A stretch of DNA of 64,000 nucleotides. It comes from a virus. The position numbers and the translations under genes were made by a program. Of the stretch, positions 7,168 through 15,110 are shown one piece after another. The DNA is taken from positions 62,001 through 126,000 of IMG/VR virus record IMGVR_UViG_3300044641_007115; one strand, written 5' to 3'. Positions within the stretch are counted from its first letter, which is position 1, and each line of letters opens with the position of its first letter. Below the pieces are notes generated by a model. It saw nothing but the letters and a program-made list of their open reading frames with translations, was not told the origin of the DNA and ran no database searches.

Positions 7168-7482
7168 ATGGAAGGAATCACGACCGATTACTACGATTGC
7201 TCCTGTCACTCTTCGGACCACACGTTGCGGTTCACGCTACACGAAGAGCACATGGGAGACGAACCGGGACTGTACAGTGAAGTACAACTTCAACAATACC
7301 GCCCGTGGTATACGCGCATTTGGCCCGCAATCAAATACATCTTTGGTTACGAATGCCGGTATGGTCATTGGGATTGTTTCCTCTTCGAAAAGGAAACCGC
7401 CATCCGCATGCGCGACTTACTCAACCGGTATCTGAAAATGCTCGAAGAGCACGAAGCTAAGACTTCGCAAGGATCTGATTGA
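7168..7482 (+). CDS. hypothetical protein, 104 aa
   Basis: Starts 4 nt after the stop of the packaged-type protein. The product begins with a Cys/His cluster (YYDCSCHSSDHTLRF), then HEEHMGDEPGLYSEVQL, and ends in a charged helix (FEKETAIRMRDLLNRYLKMLEEH). It could be a small metal-binding or virion accessory protein. The last 26 nt overlap the convergent minus-strand gene. I recognise the general look from other phages but cannot assign a function. Confidence 0.65.
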   Translation: MEGITTDYYDCSCHSSDHTLRFTLHEEHMGDEPGLYSEVQLQQYRPWYTRIWPAIKYIFGYECRYGHWDCFLFEKETAIRMRDLLNRYLKMLEEHEAKTSQGSD

Positions 7483-7825
7483 TTTTCTCTTTGTAATTCT
7501 CCACCGGCAAAACGTGAATTGGAACGTGTTCCGTATCCACCATTTTCCAATGGCGTCCCCAATTGTATTGTTTGAAGTTGTGCCCGCGAACAATCTGACC
7601 ACGATTGACTTTGACTAAGCCAATCTTCTCCATCTTCAGAATGCTCTTCAATTCGTTCTTGTTCGCGCCGGGGACATATCCCTCTTTGTCTTTCTTCGAT
7701 ACCGCAACGATCTGCCTGAACAGCTTGGCGTCGTTGACATTGAACACGACACCGCCGGGCAACCGAATTTCCTTCCGTTCCTTTGGTTTGTCTTCCGCTT
7801 CGTTAAAGGCTTGAAAAGATTTCAT
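7457..7825 (-). CDS. candidate packaged protein with capsid-targeting-like N terminus, 122 aa
   Basis: The N terminus MKSFQAFNEAE resembles the capsid-targeting sequence, with a possible cut after AE. ATG 7825 follows the upstream stop by 2 nt, so it is in one unit with the DUF2786-like gene at 7828-9339. The rest (IRLPGGVVFNVNDAKLFRQIV, GYVPGANKNELKSILKMEKIGLV, WGRHWKMVD) looks like a small winged-helix-type alpha/beta domain, which is tentative. Confidence 0.6.
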   Translation of the reverse strand: MKSFQAFNEAEDKPKERKEIRLPGGVVFNVNDAKLFRQIVAVSKKDKEGYVPGANKNELKSILKMEKIGLVKVNRGQIVRGHNFKQYNWGRHWKMVDTEHVPIHVLPVENYKEKINQILAKS

Positions 7826-7827
7826 CA

Positions 7828-9339
7828 CTAATCCTTCGGATCGTTGAATTTGTTCTTGAACTGGTTCATCGCCTTCAGAAGTTCTTCAGCGGTATGGCCG
7901 TCTTTCAACGTCAGCGTGCTGTTGCTACCCATACCCATATTCCAATGTTTCTGAAGTGACCAGCGGCCCGTTTTCGGATCAACCACGGCGAAATACTTGC
8001 CGCCTTTGCTGCTGAAATACTCTTTCGTCGGATCGGGCCGATCCAACACTTTGTCGTCCGGGCGGAATCCGAACTGGCCCAAGATGTTGACGATCTTGTC
8101 GAAACCCATTTCGGCTTTCTTCATCAATGCTGATAGCGACCGCTCTAAGGTGTCGGCATCCTTACCCTGTGCTTTGTCACCCAACAGAGATTTGATGTCG
8201 TGGGCGGGCCGCATACCGCCGCCGGGACCCTCTTTACGGACGAACTCAGCCGTAATCATCCACCAGACTTCATCGTCTTTCTTCATCGCGCCGCGCATCT
8301 TGTTCGGACCAAACATGACCCGAAGCATTTCCACGGTGTTTGTCCAGATGTGCTGATTGCCTTGTTTGTCGAAGGGACGGAATCCGAAACTGGTCAACAC
8401 CTTGACCATGTTGTTGATTTCGTTGTGAACCGAGAACGCGGCTTCTCCGCTCTTTCTCTTTGTTGTCACCCACTTCTCAAAAGATTGTGGTCCTTTGTTC
8501 TTCTGGTCGAAACGCTTTGTGTCCAGTTTCCACTTGTTCGAAGCGCTTCCACCCTGACGGGTTTCGTGCCACCAAGCACCATCCGGCCCGACAATCAGCC
8601 GGTATGGATCACTGACCATTTCGCGGTACGATTCTCCCGTGTTGGCGGGTTTCAAAACATATCCGTGCTTCTCTGCGACTCGAACAACAGCTTCAGCTTC
8701 AGCGGTCAGCTTTTGAGCGTTGTTGTATGCCTTCTGTTCCTTTTCCCGTTGTTCCGCTTCCCGTTTGACTCTCAACCCCTTCCAGTCCACGGAGCGAAGC
8801 GCACCGATCAAATCCTGTGCGTTTGTACTCTTGGCAAGCACGTCATCCTTCGAATAACCGCCCGGACGACCGGTCGGGTCGGCATGGACCAAATACCACA
8901 TGATCGGACGTTCTCTTTCATTCTGGATGGGGAGAACAACCAACACAAAGGTTCCCTCATGAGATACACCCCACACAACAACTTCGGAACCGAACTGAGC
9001 ATAGGTGGTCCCGGAACGCATCCGTTCCCCTTTCCCTTTATGGCGGGCACCGGGGACATGACTCATGATGGTGTTGATTTCGATGAACAGCCGGTCAGCC
9101 GGATGAGTAGACGCGGAATTCGACGGCGACCGGCGCACGCTCTGTTGCTTCATCATCGACCGGGCGACTTCCAGATCGATATTGTTCTTTTTCGCTAGTG
9201 CGGTGGCTTGCGCTAAAGCGACTTCGCCTTCGTGGGGAGATCCGGGACGATCAGCAAGCGCCAATAGCTTGATGATGGTGTCCATCGCGTCCCGTTCGCT
9301 CAGAAGTTGTTCACGAAGATAGGTCAGAAAGCCACTCAT
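7828..9339 (-). CDS. candidate packaged protein with DUF2786-like domain, 503 aa
   Basis: N terminus MSGFLTYLREQLLSE fits a capsid-targeting peptide with a possible cut after LSE. Residues 19-60 (TIIKLLALADRPGSPHEGEVAL onward) are a clear DUF2786-like helical pair, homologous to that of the gene at 6369. A central alpha/beta part (AQFGSEVVVWGVSHEGTFVLVVLP) is followed by a Lys/Glu helix and three similar units of the form ...G(F/Y)...W..TV.. (KHGYVLKPANT, SFGFRPFDKQG, QFGFRPDDKVL) with KGGKYFAVVDPKTGRWSLQK. The late signal TAAATA lies 6 nt before the start. Possibly an injected multi-domain protein; target unknown. Confidence 0.65.
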   Translation of the reverse strand: MSGFLTYLREQLLSERDAMDTIIKLLALADRPGSPHEGEVALAQATALAKKNNIDLEVARSMMKQQSVRRSPSNSASTHPADRLFIEINTIMSHVPGARHKGKGERMRSGTTYAQFGSEVVVWGVSHEGTFVLVVLPIQNERERPIMWYLVHADPTGRPGGYSKDDVLAKSTNAQDLIGALRSVDWKGLRVKREAEQREKEQKAYNNAQKLTAEAEAVVRVAEKHGYVLKPANTGESYREMVSDPYRLIVGPDGAWWHETRQGGSASNKWKLDTKRFDQKNKGPQSFEKWVTTKRKSGEAAFSVHNEINNMVKVLTSFGFRPFDKQGNQHIWTNTVEMLRVMFGPNKMRGAMKKDDEVWWMITAEFVRKEGPGGGMRPAHDIKSLLGDKAQGKDADTLERSLSALMKKAEMGFDKIVNILGQFGFRPDDKVLDRPDPTKEYFSSKGGKYFAVVDPKTGRWSLQKHWNMGMGSNSTLTLKDGHTAEELLKAMNQFKNKFNDPKD

Positions 9340-9345
9340 AGTAGC

Positions 9346-9351
9346 TATTTA
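9346..9351 (-). promoter_or_regulatory. late-promoter-like TAAATA, 6 nt before start
   Basis: The coding strand reads GGTAAATAGC, with the hexamer ending 6 nt before ATG 9339. No Shine-Dalgarno is seen. Confidence 0.6.
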
Positions 9352-9368
9352 CCATTTCCGGGAACAGT

Positions 9369-9680
9369 TCAGGCTACGGTCCAGACATCCCGCTGATGGT
9401 AGTAATTGCCAATCGCGGACAGAACCGGAGTCAATTCCTTCCGAAGTGATGAAAGATTTACCGACTCCCGGACATCCAGTGTTACGTCCACGATAGCGAT
9501 CTGTGATGTCGTTGGACTCCGATCAATCCACGGGCCGGGCACACGGAACTTCCGTCGAACGAAATTTCCATACCCCCGGTCAAACTTTCCGATGTAGACA
9601 GTCGCATACGGATCAGTCGGTTTTGAAAGAACTGGAATCGCCGCGACGATTGGCAGAGCGAACAATTGCCGTCGTGTCAT
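9369..9680 (-). CDS. putative exported protein with twin-Arg-like signal, 103 aa
   Basis: Start MTRRQLFALPIVAAIPVLS reads as a signal peptide: RR followed by a hydrophobic core. The mature part (YATVYIGKFDRGYGNFVRRKFRVPG, SQIAIVDVTLDVRESVNLSSLRKELTPVLSAIG) is beta-rich and has no cysteine. It would be exported to the periplasm, by Tat or Sec. TAAGTA lies 5 nt upstream, a weak variant of the late signal. A longer frame from 9746 exists but lacks the signal at its start. Function unknown. Confidence 0.55.
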   Translation of the reverse strand: MTRRQLFALPIVAAIPVLSKPTDPYATVYIGKFDRGYGNFVRRKFRVPGPWIDRSPTTSQIAIVDVTLDVRESVNLSSLRKELTPVLSAIGNYYHQRDVWTVA

Positions 9681-9856
9681 ATTGCTACTTAGATTAACGC
9701 AGGGGCGTGACATCCGGCTTAGCGTACCGGAAATGAAGACTGCCATCGCGCGTCAGGCAATCTAACGTCGGACTGTTGATGGAATGTCCGCGCACCGGTT
9801 GATCGATCACTCAATCAACCACCTGAGATCAGTTTATCATGATCCCGGTCGGCTGA

Positions 9857-9888
9857 AAAACAAAAAGGCCGGACCCGAAGGCCCGGCC
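9857..9888 (-). terminator. strong UUCG-capped terminator
   Basis: On the minus strand a 9-bp GC-rich stem with one G-U pair and a cUUCGg loop (9867-9888) is followed by TTTTTG and more T. It ends the Ro60-like gene's transcript. The same hairpin sequence recurs at 50286 and 60557. Confidence 0.9.
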
Positions 9889-9907
9889 AGTTTTGTTCCC
9901 CGCCTGT

Positions 9908-11566
9908 TTAGGCGGTCGTGACTTCCGTTTCGTCTTCCGATCCCGAACGGCGGCTGGTGCCACCGCGCATGAAATCGGCCAACAGAACCGGCACGTTGGC
10001 GTCGAAACCAACGAAGTCCATCATACCCATATCCTTCGGATCGGCGATGGAGAACGGCGTCGCCGCCGTTGCGATGACGGCCAGCTTCGCGTTCGGCTTA
10101 TTCCGTTCCTTGCGGTACTTCACAAGCGCTTGCGACGGCTGGATGCTACCGGCCCAAGTTTCGTTGTCCGTGATTACCGTGAAGCAATCGACGTTCAAGT
10201 TGTTCTTGATGCCGTAGATCATCGGCAACGAACAATCCGTACCGCCGCCAAGACCGCGATTCGCCTTCTTCGTTGCCGATTCCAGCGTATCCTTGGCAGT
10301 GATCTTGAGATCGACGAACTGCGTGTCGAACCCACGGATGTCGTAGTTCTGTTCCGTGCGGATGAATACCATCGCTTGCGCGGCGGCAATCATCGCGTGG
10401 GTCAGAGCCGTACCATTCCAACTCATCGTCATCGAACCCGAAAGGTCGATGCCCACCAAAAGGTTCTGTCCGGTCGGCTCCACGTTGGCGAAGGTTCCGT
10501 AGAACGCATCCATCAACGCATCGACAACCGCCGGAACCACCGTCCACGAACCGTTACCACGCTGACCGTGACCGGCACCATAGGTACCGTAGGCCAGCAA
10601 CACCTGAAGCGGGTGGACCCGCGACCGGCGCAAGTATTCGGCATCGCGCAACCGGCTGGCGACCAGCTTGGAAGCATCAGACAGCGGGGCCAACAGGCCA
10701 GACTTCGACATGTTGCCCAAGTTGCGGATCATCGCAGTCAGCGGCATCTTTTGCAAGAGCGCTTCCTGAACCGTCGCGTCGTTGAGGAACTGAGTCGGAA
10801 TCATTTCGCGCGTCAAACCGTAGTCGGACACGATCTTGATGACTTCCTTGGCCGAAGTTGCCTTCTTTGCCAACTCAACGCCGTCGATCACGCGGGACAC
10901 GTCCGGCTTGTACTCACCCTTGGCCGCGTAACGGTAGATCGCGGAGCGAACTTCGTCTTCCGGCTTCGGGTGCGCCAAACGGAGAATGTCGCGCTGTGCC
11001 CATCCTTCACGCTGTTGGTACTTCGCCAACTGGTAGGCCAGATCGCGGGGCGACTTGGCAGAATACCAGTCCTTCACAGCACGGGCCAGAACAGCACCCC
11101 AACCGCGAAGCGAAGTTGCGTAGGAAATGAACGAAAACAGATGCGTGCCCGTGCGCGCGACCACCGGCAACTTGGACGCCGCGTACTGGCGCGTCTCAAT
11201 GACCGGGGAGTCGGTCGGGGACATGGCAAGTGCCAGCGCAAACAACGCCGGATCGTTCTTCGGTGCCCGGCCCGCGTCGCTGATGCCAGCGATCACATCG
11301 ACCGTGCGCTTACCGTCTTCCTTCAGACAGGCGATCACGTTCTTCGCGTGTTCGCGGGTCAGCTTTTCCGCCGAACCACCACTTGCGTAGTAGGCCGGGT
11401 TCTCAGACCCAAGGATCAGGAAGCGCTCCAAGAGCGTCCACTTATCGACGGTGAAAACGAATCCACCGTGGGCGTTCTGCGCCATTTCATTCTCACGTCC
11501 CGGAATCGGCTGATTCTGCGGGGTCGTCTTCCGGCTTGCGCCGTGCAAGCTATAGATGTTTGCCAT
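9908..11566 (-). CDS. rsr: Ro60/TROVE-domain RNA-binding protein (Rsr-like)
   Basis: 552 aa. N terminus NQPIPGRENEMAQNAHGG and FTVDKWTLLERFLILGSENPAYYA is the diagnostic opening of the TROVE ring, which continues as HEAT-like helices to about residue 350 (AYQLAKYQQREGWAQRDILRLAH). The C-terminal VWA domain has an intact MIDAS (VGIDLSGSM) and VITDNETWAG. Ro60 proteins bind misfolded RNAs and Y RNAs, and bacterial Rsr works with PNPase or RtcB. MANIYSLHG was chosen as start because AGAGG precedes it. A terminator follows. No rtcB is in view; a structured RNA candidate lies at 15.4-15.8 kb on the same strand. Confidence 0.93.
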   Translation of the reverse strand: MANIYSLHGASRKTTPQNQPIPGRENEMAQNAHGGFVFTVDKWTLLERFLILGSENPAYYASGGSAEKLTREHAKNVIACLKEDGKRTVDVIAGISDAGRAPKNDPALFALALAMSPTDSPVIETRQYAASKLPVVARTGTHLFSFISYATSLRGWGAVLARAVKDWYSAKSPRDLAYQLAKYQQREGWAQRDILRLAHPKPEDEVRSAIYRYAAKGEYKPDVSRVIDGVELAKKATSAKEVIKIVSDYGLTREMIPTQFLNDATVQEALLQKMPLTAMIRNLGNMSKSGLLAPLSDASKLVASRLRDAEYLRRSRVHPLQVLLAYGTYGAGHGQRGNGSWTVVPAVVDALMDAFYGTFANVEPTGQNLLVGIDLSGSMTMSWNGTALTHAMIAAAQAMVFIRTEQNYDIRGFDTQFVDLKITAKDTLESATKKANRGLGGGTDCSLPMIYGIKNNLNVDCFTVITDNETWAGSIQPSQALVKYRKERNKPNAKLAVIATAATPFSIADPKDMGMMDFVGFDANVPVLLADFMRGGTSRRSGSEDETEVTTA

Positions 11567-11604
11567 GTTATTTTGACCTCTTTTCAAACACTACACCGTG
11601 TTAA

Positions 11605-12276
11605 CTACTCCTGTTCATCTTCCAAACTACGCATCACGTCTTCGAAAGGCACCAGTTCGGCCCGGCCTTCTTCCACTTCATTGATGCGTTCCTTCATCTC
11701 TGCCAGAAACTCTTCGTTCTCTTTAGGACCGCCGTGAAAGCTGATATCCCAATAGATTCCTTCCAGAAATTCCAACAGACTGAGAACTCTTTTGCCGCTG
11801 AGAATTGATTCCGTCCAGTTCCGGCGGATCGTAAACGTCTCATCGATCACAACCGGGATATGCGCCAACTGGTACATCGGTGAGTACGAAACCGACCAAC
11901 GTTCTCCTTGCGCATCCACTCCAATGAAGTCCGTCGAAATGTTGAAATCATTCGTGCCATCATGCTCGAAAACTTCACCGTAGGAACTGACAACCAATTT
12001 GACCAGCGATTCTTCCAGATCCTTACGTGGCTCACGGGCCTGTGCATGGAATTCATCGATTGCCCCACACCATGCATAATGTGCAACAACTTCCTTGAGA
12101 GTCGGATGTTGATCCACAATCGCAAAAATCTGACCCAAAGTCACGCCGTCGTCAACCTTAACCCGAACTCGAAGATCGGTCAGGCGAAACGGCTTTTCGA
12201 CGTAATCCTTCTTTTCCTTTCCATCCCACTCATACGCCGCTAGGCGGTCGCTGTGGAACACAACGTAATCACTCAT
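11605..12276 (-). CDS. hypothetical protein, 223 aa
   Basis: Starts MSDYVVFHSDRLAAYEWDGKEKKDYVEKP with CTGGAG upstream, overlapping the macrodomain gene's end by 4 nt. Alternating alpha/beta prediction: strands DLRVRVKVDDGVTLGQIF, VVSSYGEVFEHDG, FIGVDAQGERWSVSYSPMYQLAHIPVVID, then an acidic helical tail (ENEEFLAEMKERINEVEEG). It sits between the Ro60-like and macrodomain genes in one minus-strand unit. No family recognised; one reading is a globular cytoplasmic accessory factor. Confidence 0.6.
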   Translation of the reverse strand: MSDYVVFHSDRLAAYEWDGKEKKDYVEKPFRLTDLRVRVKVDDGVTLGQIFAIVDQHPTLKEVVAHYAWCGAIDEFHAQAREPRKDLEESLVKLVVSSYGEVFEHDGTNDFNISTDFIGVDAQGERWSVSYSPMYQLAHIPVVIDETFTIRRNWTESILSGKRVLSLLEFLEGIYWDISFHGGPKENEEFLAEMKERINEVEEGRAELVPFEDVMRSLEDEQE

Positions 12277-12713
12277 GTTGGTTCGTATATCTCCAGCCCC
12301 GGTATGAAACCAAGGGAATCCACAATCATGGGTCTAACGACAGACCATTGAAGTCCGCCTAAGCCACAACCGATGGCCGGGATCGCAAGACTCGAAATCT
12401 CATGATCCTTGCACCAGTCAACAAGGACCACCAGACCAGCTTCAATCCACTCTATCTTCGAGGGGTTTCGCCAATGATCCTTGGTCGCAAAGCAGACGAC
12501 CCATTTTGGCGGTGGGGTGGTGTCATGCTGAGGCAACACGATGATGTTGCCCGGAAAAAGCGTTTTTGGTTCAGCACAAGCATGACGATATGAATTTAGC
12601 ACACCCGGAAACCGATTTGCAAACTTTTTTGCAAGACCGGCTCCCATCACTCCCACACAGTTCACCGGGTTGACCCAAACCTGTGCTTGGGACCGGAACA
12701 TATCGCCCGGCAC
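12273..12713 (-). CDS. macrodomain protein, DarG/ADP-ribose-hydrolase-like
   Basis: 146 aa. VWVNPVNCVGVMGAGLAKKFANRFP is the ADP-ribose-binding macrodomain motif of the ALC1/DarG-like branch, and LAIPAIGCGLGGLQW is the second binding loop. DarG-type domains remove ADP-ribose from thymidine in DNA, reversing DarT toxin; others remove it from proteins or hydrolyse ADP-ribose-1''-phosphate. GTG 12713 is the start, with GGAG upstream; the first strand is slightly short. Domain is certain, substrate not. A counter-defence role against a DarTG-like system is inference. Confidence 0.88.
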   Translation of the reverse strand: MPGDMFRSQAQVWVNPVNCVGVMGAGLAKKFANRFPGVLNSYRHACAEPKTLFPGNIIVLPQHDTTPPPKWVVCFATKDHWRNPSKIEWIEAGLVVLVDWCKDHEISSLAIPAIGCGLGGLQWSVVRPMIVDSLGFIPGLEIYEPT

Positions 12714-12717
12714 CGGA

Positions 12718-13137
12718 TCACTCCAATTCCTTCAACTGTTTCAACAACTCTTGCCGCTTCCGTTCCTTCTCAGATTCATCCGGGCGTGACGGCATCGACA
12801 GCACGCGGAAATCGGTTACCCAAACACCCGCGTCGCCGCTACATGGTCCGCTGAAATTCGACTTCGTGTAGGTGACTTCAATTTCCTGTTGATCTTCCAT
12901 CACCTTCAGCAACCGCTTGTAGAGAGCTTCGTCTTTGACGCTGAAATGAAACGCGGACCCATTTACTCCACTACCGCCATTGAATCCGCCCCGGACCAGT
13001 TCACCTTCATAGGTGTCACAGACCATTCCATACTGGCCCATCTTAACCACTTGGCCGATCTTCTTGCCGTCGCCGCTTTTGATGCCATAGCCACAACCGA
13101 CCAAGAACAATCCCATCAACACAAGAACGTATCGCAT
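12718..13137 (-). CDS. putative lipoprotein, 139 aa
   Basis: MRYVLVLMGLFLVGCGYG has a hydrophobic core and lipobox LVGC, so the protein should be lipidated and held at a membrane facing the periplasm. The mature part (KSGDGKKIGQVVKMGQYGMVCDTYEGELVRGG, FSVKDEALYKRLLKVMEDQQEIEVTYTKS) is a beta-rich domain with a CxGDAGVWVTDFRVL end, then a charged helix. Similar phage lipoproteins have been linked to superinfection exclusion or lysis; here that is only a possibility. Confidence 0.7.
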   Translation of the reverse strand: MRYVLVLMGLFLVGCGYGIKSGDGKKIGQVVKMGQYGMVCDTYEGELVRGGFNGGSGVNGSAFHFSVKDEALYKRLLKVMEDQQEIEVTYTKSNFSGPCSGDAGVWVTDFRVLSMPSRPDESEKERKRQELLKQLKELE

Positions 13138-13170
13138 ACATCCATTGTCTATCCGATACCACAGCGCACA

Positions 13171-13205
13171 AAAACAAAAACGCCCCGGCGGAACTCACCG
13201 GGGCG
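13171..13205 (-). terminator. hairpin terminator downstream of 13236 gene
   Basis: Stem CGCCCCGG at 13181-13188 pairs with 13198-13205 around a 9-nt loop. The minus strand continues into a T-rich run (complement of 13171-13180), so it should end transcripts of the VWA unit before the lipoprotein gene. It has some T on the plus side as well. Confidence 0.85.
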
Positions 13206-13235
13206 TTTTGTCGTCGGGAACCAGTCCCAACTCTA

Positions 13236-13559
13236 TCACTTCGTTGTGGTTGTGATGAAACCCGAAGTGGCTGGTGTATTTGTGCCGGTTGTCGTACCAA
13301 TCACTTGGTTCGGCCCACACAAAGTCCAACGCTCCCAATTGTTCCAAGGAAAGTACGGCTTCCACACCGGTTGCGGCACTGGCACCGGCGTCGGCACGAA
13401 CTGTACCTTGTCTTTCCCCTTGACTTCTACGACCTTGATTTTCTCCACAACTTTTTGTTTGACTTGCACCTTGACGGTGTTTGTCTCTTGGTCGAAGAAA
13501 ACCTGTGCGTCGTTTGCGCCATCGATCTGAATTTTCAATCCGTTGATGGTGACTTCCAT
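13236..13559 (-). CDS. hypothetical protein, 107 aa, Val/Lys then Pro-rich
   Basis: Starts 2 nt after the VWA gene ends. N terminus MEVTINGLKIQIDGANDAQVFF and VKVQVKQKVVEKIKVVEVKG are beta strands; then VPTPVPVPQPVWKPYFPWNNWERWT, a Pro/Trp-rich stretch; then a Thr/Gly tail. This resembles a small virion or surface-binding protein, but nothing assigns it. Confidence 0.6.
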   Translation of the reverse strand: MEVTINGLKIQIDGANDAQVFFDQETNTVKVQVKQKVVEKIKVVEVKGKDKVQFVPTPVPVPQPVWKPYFPWNNWERWTLCGPNQVIGTTTGTNTPATSGFITTTTK

Positions 13560-13561
13560 TC

Positions 13562-14230
13562 TTACTTCCTCTTCCCGGTGCCGGTAGTCGTGGTGAACGT
13601 CACGTTGTTTAGAACAGCTTCGTCAACATCTGCCGTCAGATTCATCGACCGGGCGGCACCAGACATTCCTTTCGACACATTCGAAGTGTAGGTGCTCCGA
13701 ACAGCACTGGTCGCATACATCGCTCCCGCTGTGTTCGCCGAAGCGTAATTGACCGAATTCATGATGTTGATGCTCGAAGCCGCCGCCGCCGCGTCCATGT
13801 CCGCGCCGAAGTAGGTGAATCCCCATCCTTGCTTTTGCCGGATGTCGATCAAGGCTTTGATCGCTTCATGGCTGAAGTTCTTCGAAGAGTTCTCCGCACC
13901 ATCGGTGAAGATGTACACCAGAACGTTTTGTTCTCCCTCTTCCGCCGTGTCGATCCGCATGCCGACAGCATCATACAATGCCGTCATTCCATTCGGAGTG
14001 TAATCGGCGGTCCCGATTTCCTTCACTTCGCTCAAGGGCTTGTCAGCAAACACCACTGTAGCTTCAGATGAGAACTTGGTGAGACTGACCGTGTACTCAA
14101 CGTCCTTGGTCTTCTCTTCCTTTCTCATTTCCTGAATCTGTTCATTGAATCCATTGATGACGGTCTTCTGTTGACCTTGCATCGACCCGGATTCGTCCAA
14201 GATAAACTCAACTCTGATTTTGTTCTTCAT
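13562..14230 (-). CDS. von Willebrand factor A domain protein, 222 aa
   Basis: A stand-alone VWA domain: VEFILDESGSMQGQ carries an intact DxSxS MIDAS, TPNGMTALYDAV holds the metal-binding Thr region, and VLVYIFTDGAENSS the Asp. The C-terminal 80 residues are Ala/Ser/Asn/Thr-rich and low complexity (AAAAASSINIMNSVNYASANTAGAMYATSAVR). VWA domains bind protein partners through a metal ion. It is one of three VWA proteins in the window. Good site AGGAAAGGAG before ATG. Confidence 0.85.
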   Translation of the reverse strand: MKNKIRVEFILDESGSMQGQQKTVINGFNEQIQEMRKEEKTKDVEYTVSLTKFSSEATVVFADKPLSEVKEIGTADYTPNGMTALYDAVGMRIDTAEEGEQNVLVYIFTDGAENSSKNFSHEAIKALIDIRQKQGWGFTYFGADMDAAAAASSINIMNSVNYASANTAGAMYATSAVRSTYTSNVSKGMSGAARSMNLTADVDEAVLNNVTFTTTTGTGKRK

Positions 14231-14266
14231 GCTCCTTTCCTTGGGTGCATCTTGCCACCCCTATGT

Positions 14267-14446
14267 TTATGTAGACTGTCCACCAACGGTTTTCGTGCGC
14301 AAAGTCGAATTCTTTTCCAACTTTTCACGCAACCGCCGGGCGGCGTCCAGTTTGAGGAAGGCAATCTCATAGTTGCCGTTCTTCTTGGCGGACTCCGCTT
14401 CGAGTTCGCACCGGTCAATTTCAGCTTGAATCAAATCACGATCCAT
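14267..14446 (-). CDS. small coiled-coil protein, 59 aa
   Basis: MDRDLIQAEIDRCELEAESA and then KKNGNYEIAFLKLDAARRLR form a heptad-like helix with a short polar tail. GGGAGAAGG lies at ideal spacing before the ATG. It lies just upstream of the VWA gene on the same strand. No family recognised; probably a small accessory or assembly factor. Confidence 0.7.
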   Translation of the reverse strand: MDRDLIQAEIDRCELEAESAKKNGNYEIAFLKLDAARRLREKLEKNSTLRTKTVGGQST

Positions 14447-14474
14447 GACCTTCTCCCAACCCCTAAAATGAACT

Positions 14475-14879
14475 TTACCTACTGGTAGTGCTGACTTCGG
14501 AAAACGAGATCGGTGGTGTGTGCTCGAAATCGTAATCCATCACTTCATCATGAGCAATCATCGCCATTCGGTAGTGATGCCGATCTTTGTGCATGATGAT
14601 GCGAATGATGATATTGTCATCGCTGAAATTCGGCAAGCAATCGACAAGGAACCCATCCACGATATTCTTTTCTTTCGCAACGTTCAGAACCGGCGTCAAT
14701 GCCATCTTGAGTTGCGAACAGGAAAAATTGTCTGTGAATAGACCTAGTTGAGCCGCCCGCTGAACCACACCAAATAGATTGTCGCGCAAACCATTCAGGT
14801 CATTGAACCCGGATGGTATGGGCCACATTTCTTCGGTATCAGCACCGACAACTACATCATTTGATAATCGAAATGCCAT
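14475..14879 (-). CDS. hypothetical protein, 134 aa
   Basis: MAFRLSNDVVVGADTEEMWPIPSGFNDLNGLRD is followed by FGVVQRAAQLGLFTDNFS, a helix-rich middle, and strands (IIIRIIMHKDRHHYRMAMIAHDEVMDYDFE). Its short acidic Thr/Ser end (SEVSTTSR) is typical of phage structural accessories. Same direction as its neighbours, separated by about 25 nt. No function recognised. Confidence 0.6.
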   Translation of the reverse strand: MAFRLSNDVVVGADTEEMWPIPSGFNDLNGLRDNLFGVVQRAAQLGLFTDNFSCSQLKMALTPVLNVAKEKNIVDGFLVDCLPNFSDDNIIIRIIMHKDRHHYRMAMIAHDEVMDYDFEHTPPISFSEVSTTSR

Positions 14880-14903
14880 TGACTTCCTTCATCGTAGCGT
14901 GGA

Positions 14904-15110
14904 CTATCCCAAGCGAAAACTGACAACTTTTCCTTCATTCACCGTGAAGGTTACACGGTTTTGTTTCACGTCATTGGTTAACGGGACCGGCATGCCGGGT
15001 TGAATCACGCGCACTTCCATGCCTAGCTGTGTCGCTTTCGCTGTGGCTTCGGTGATCGGCTGTCCCATGAAATTCTGTTTGACGGCAATCGCTAAGGCTT
15101 CATTCAACAT
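14904..15110 (-). CDS. peptidase inhibitor I78-like protein, 68 aa
   Basis: Start MLNEALAIAVKQ chosen because AAGAGGAAG lies upstream and the gene overlaps the end of the membrane gene at 15100. The pattern GQPITEATAKATQLGMEVRVIQPGMPV followed by NRVTFTVNEGKVVSFRLG fits the I78 elastase/subtilisin-inhibitor fold (GxxxxxA...VRVIRPGxxVTxDxRxDRLxVxxDxxGxI). I78 proteins block serine peptidases. No signal peptide is present, so it would act in the cytoplasm or virion. Family likely, target unknown. Confidence 0.65.
   Translation of the reverse strand: MLNEALAIAVKQNFMGQPITEATAKATQLGMEVRVIQPGMPVPLTNDVKQNRVTFTVNEGKVVSFRLG

Noticed and set aside
8200-9198. 332-codon plus-strand frame opposite the DUF2786-like gene
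   Set aside because: Antisense of a gene with a targeting peptide, late signal and recognised domain; low protein-like character.
9893-11737. 614-codon plus-strand open frame across the Ro60 gene
   Set aside because: It is antisense to the clear Ro60/TROVE protein, and its translation is Arg/His/Val-rich with no known motif; an artefact of codon use in a GC-rich gene.
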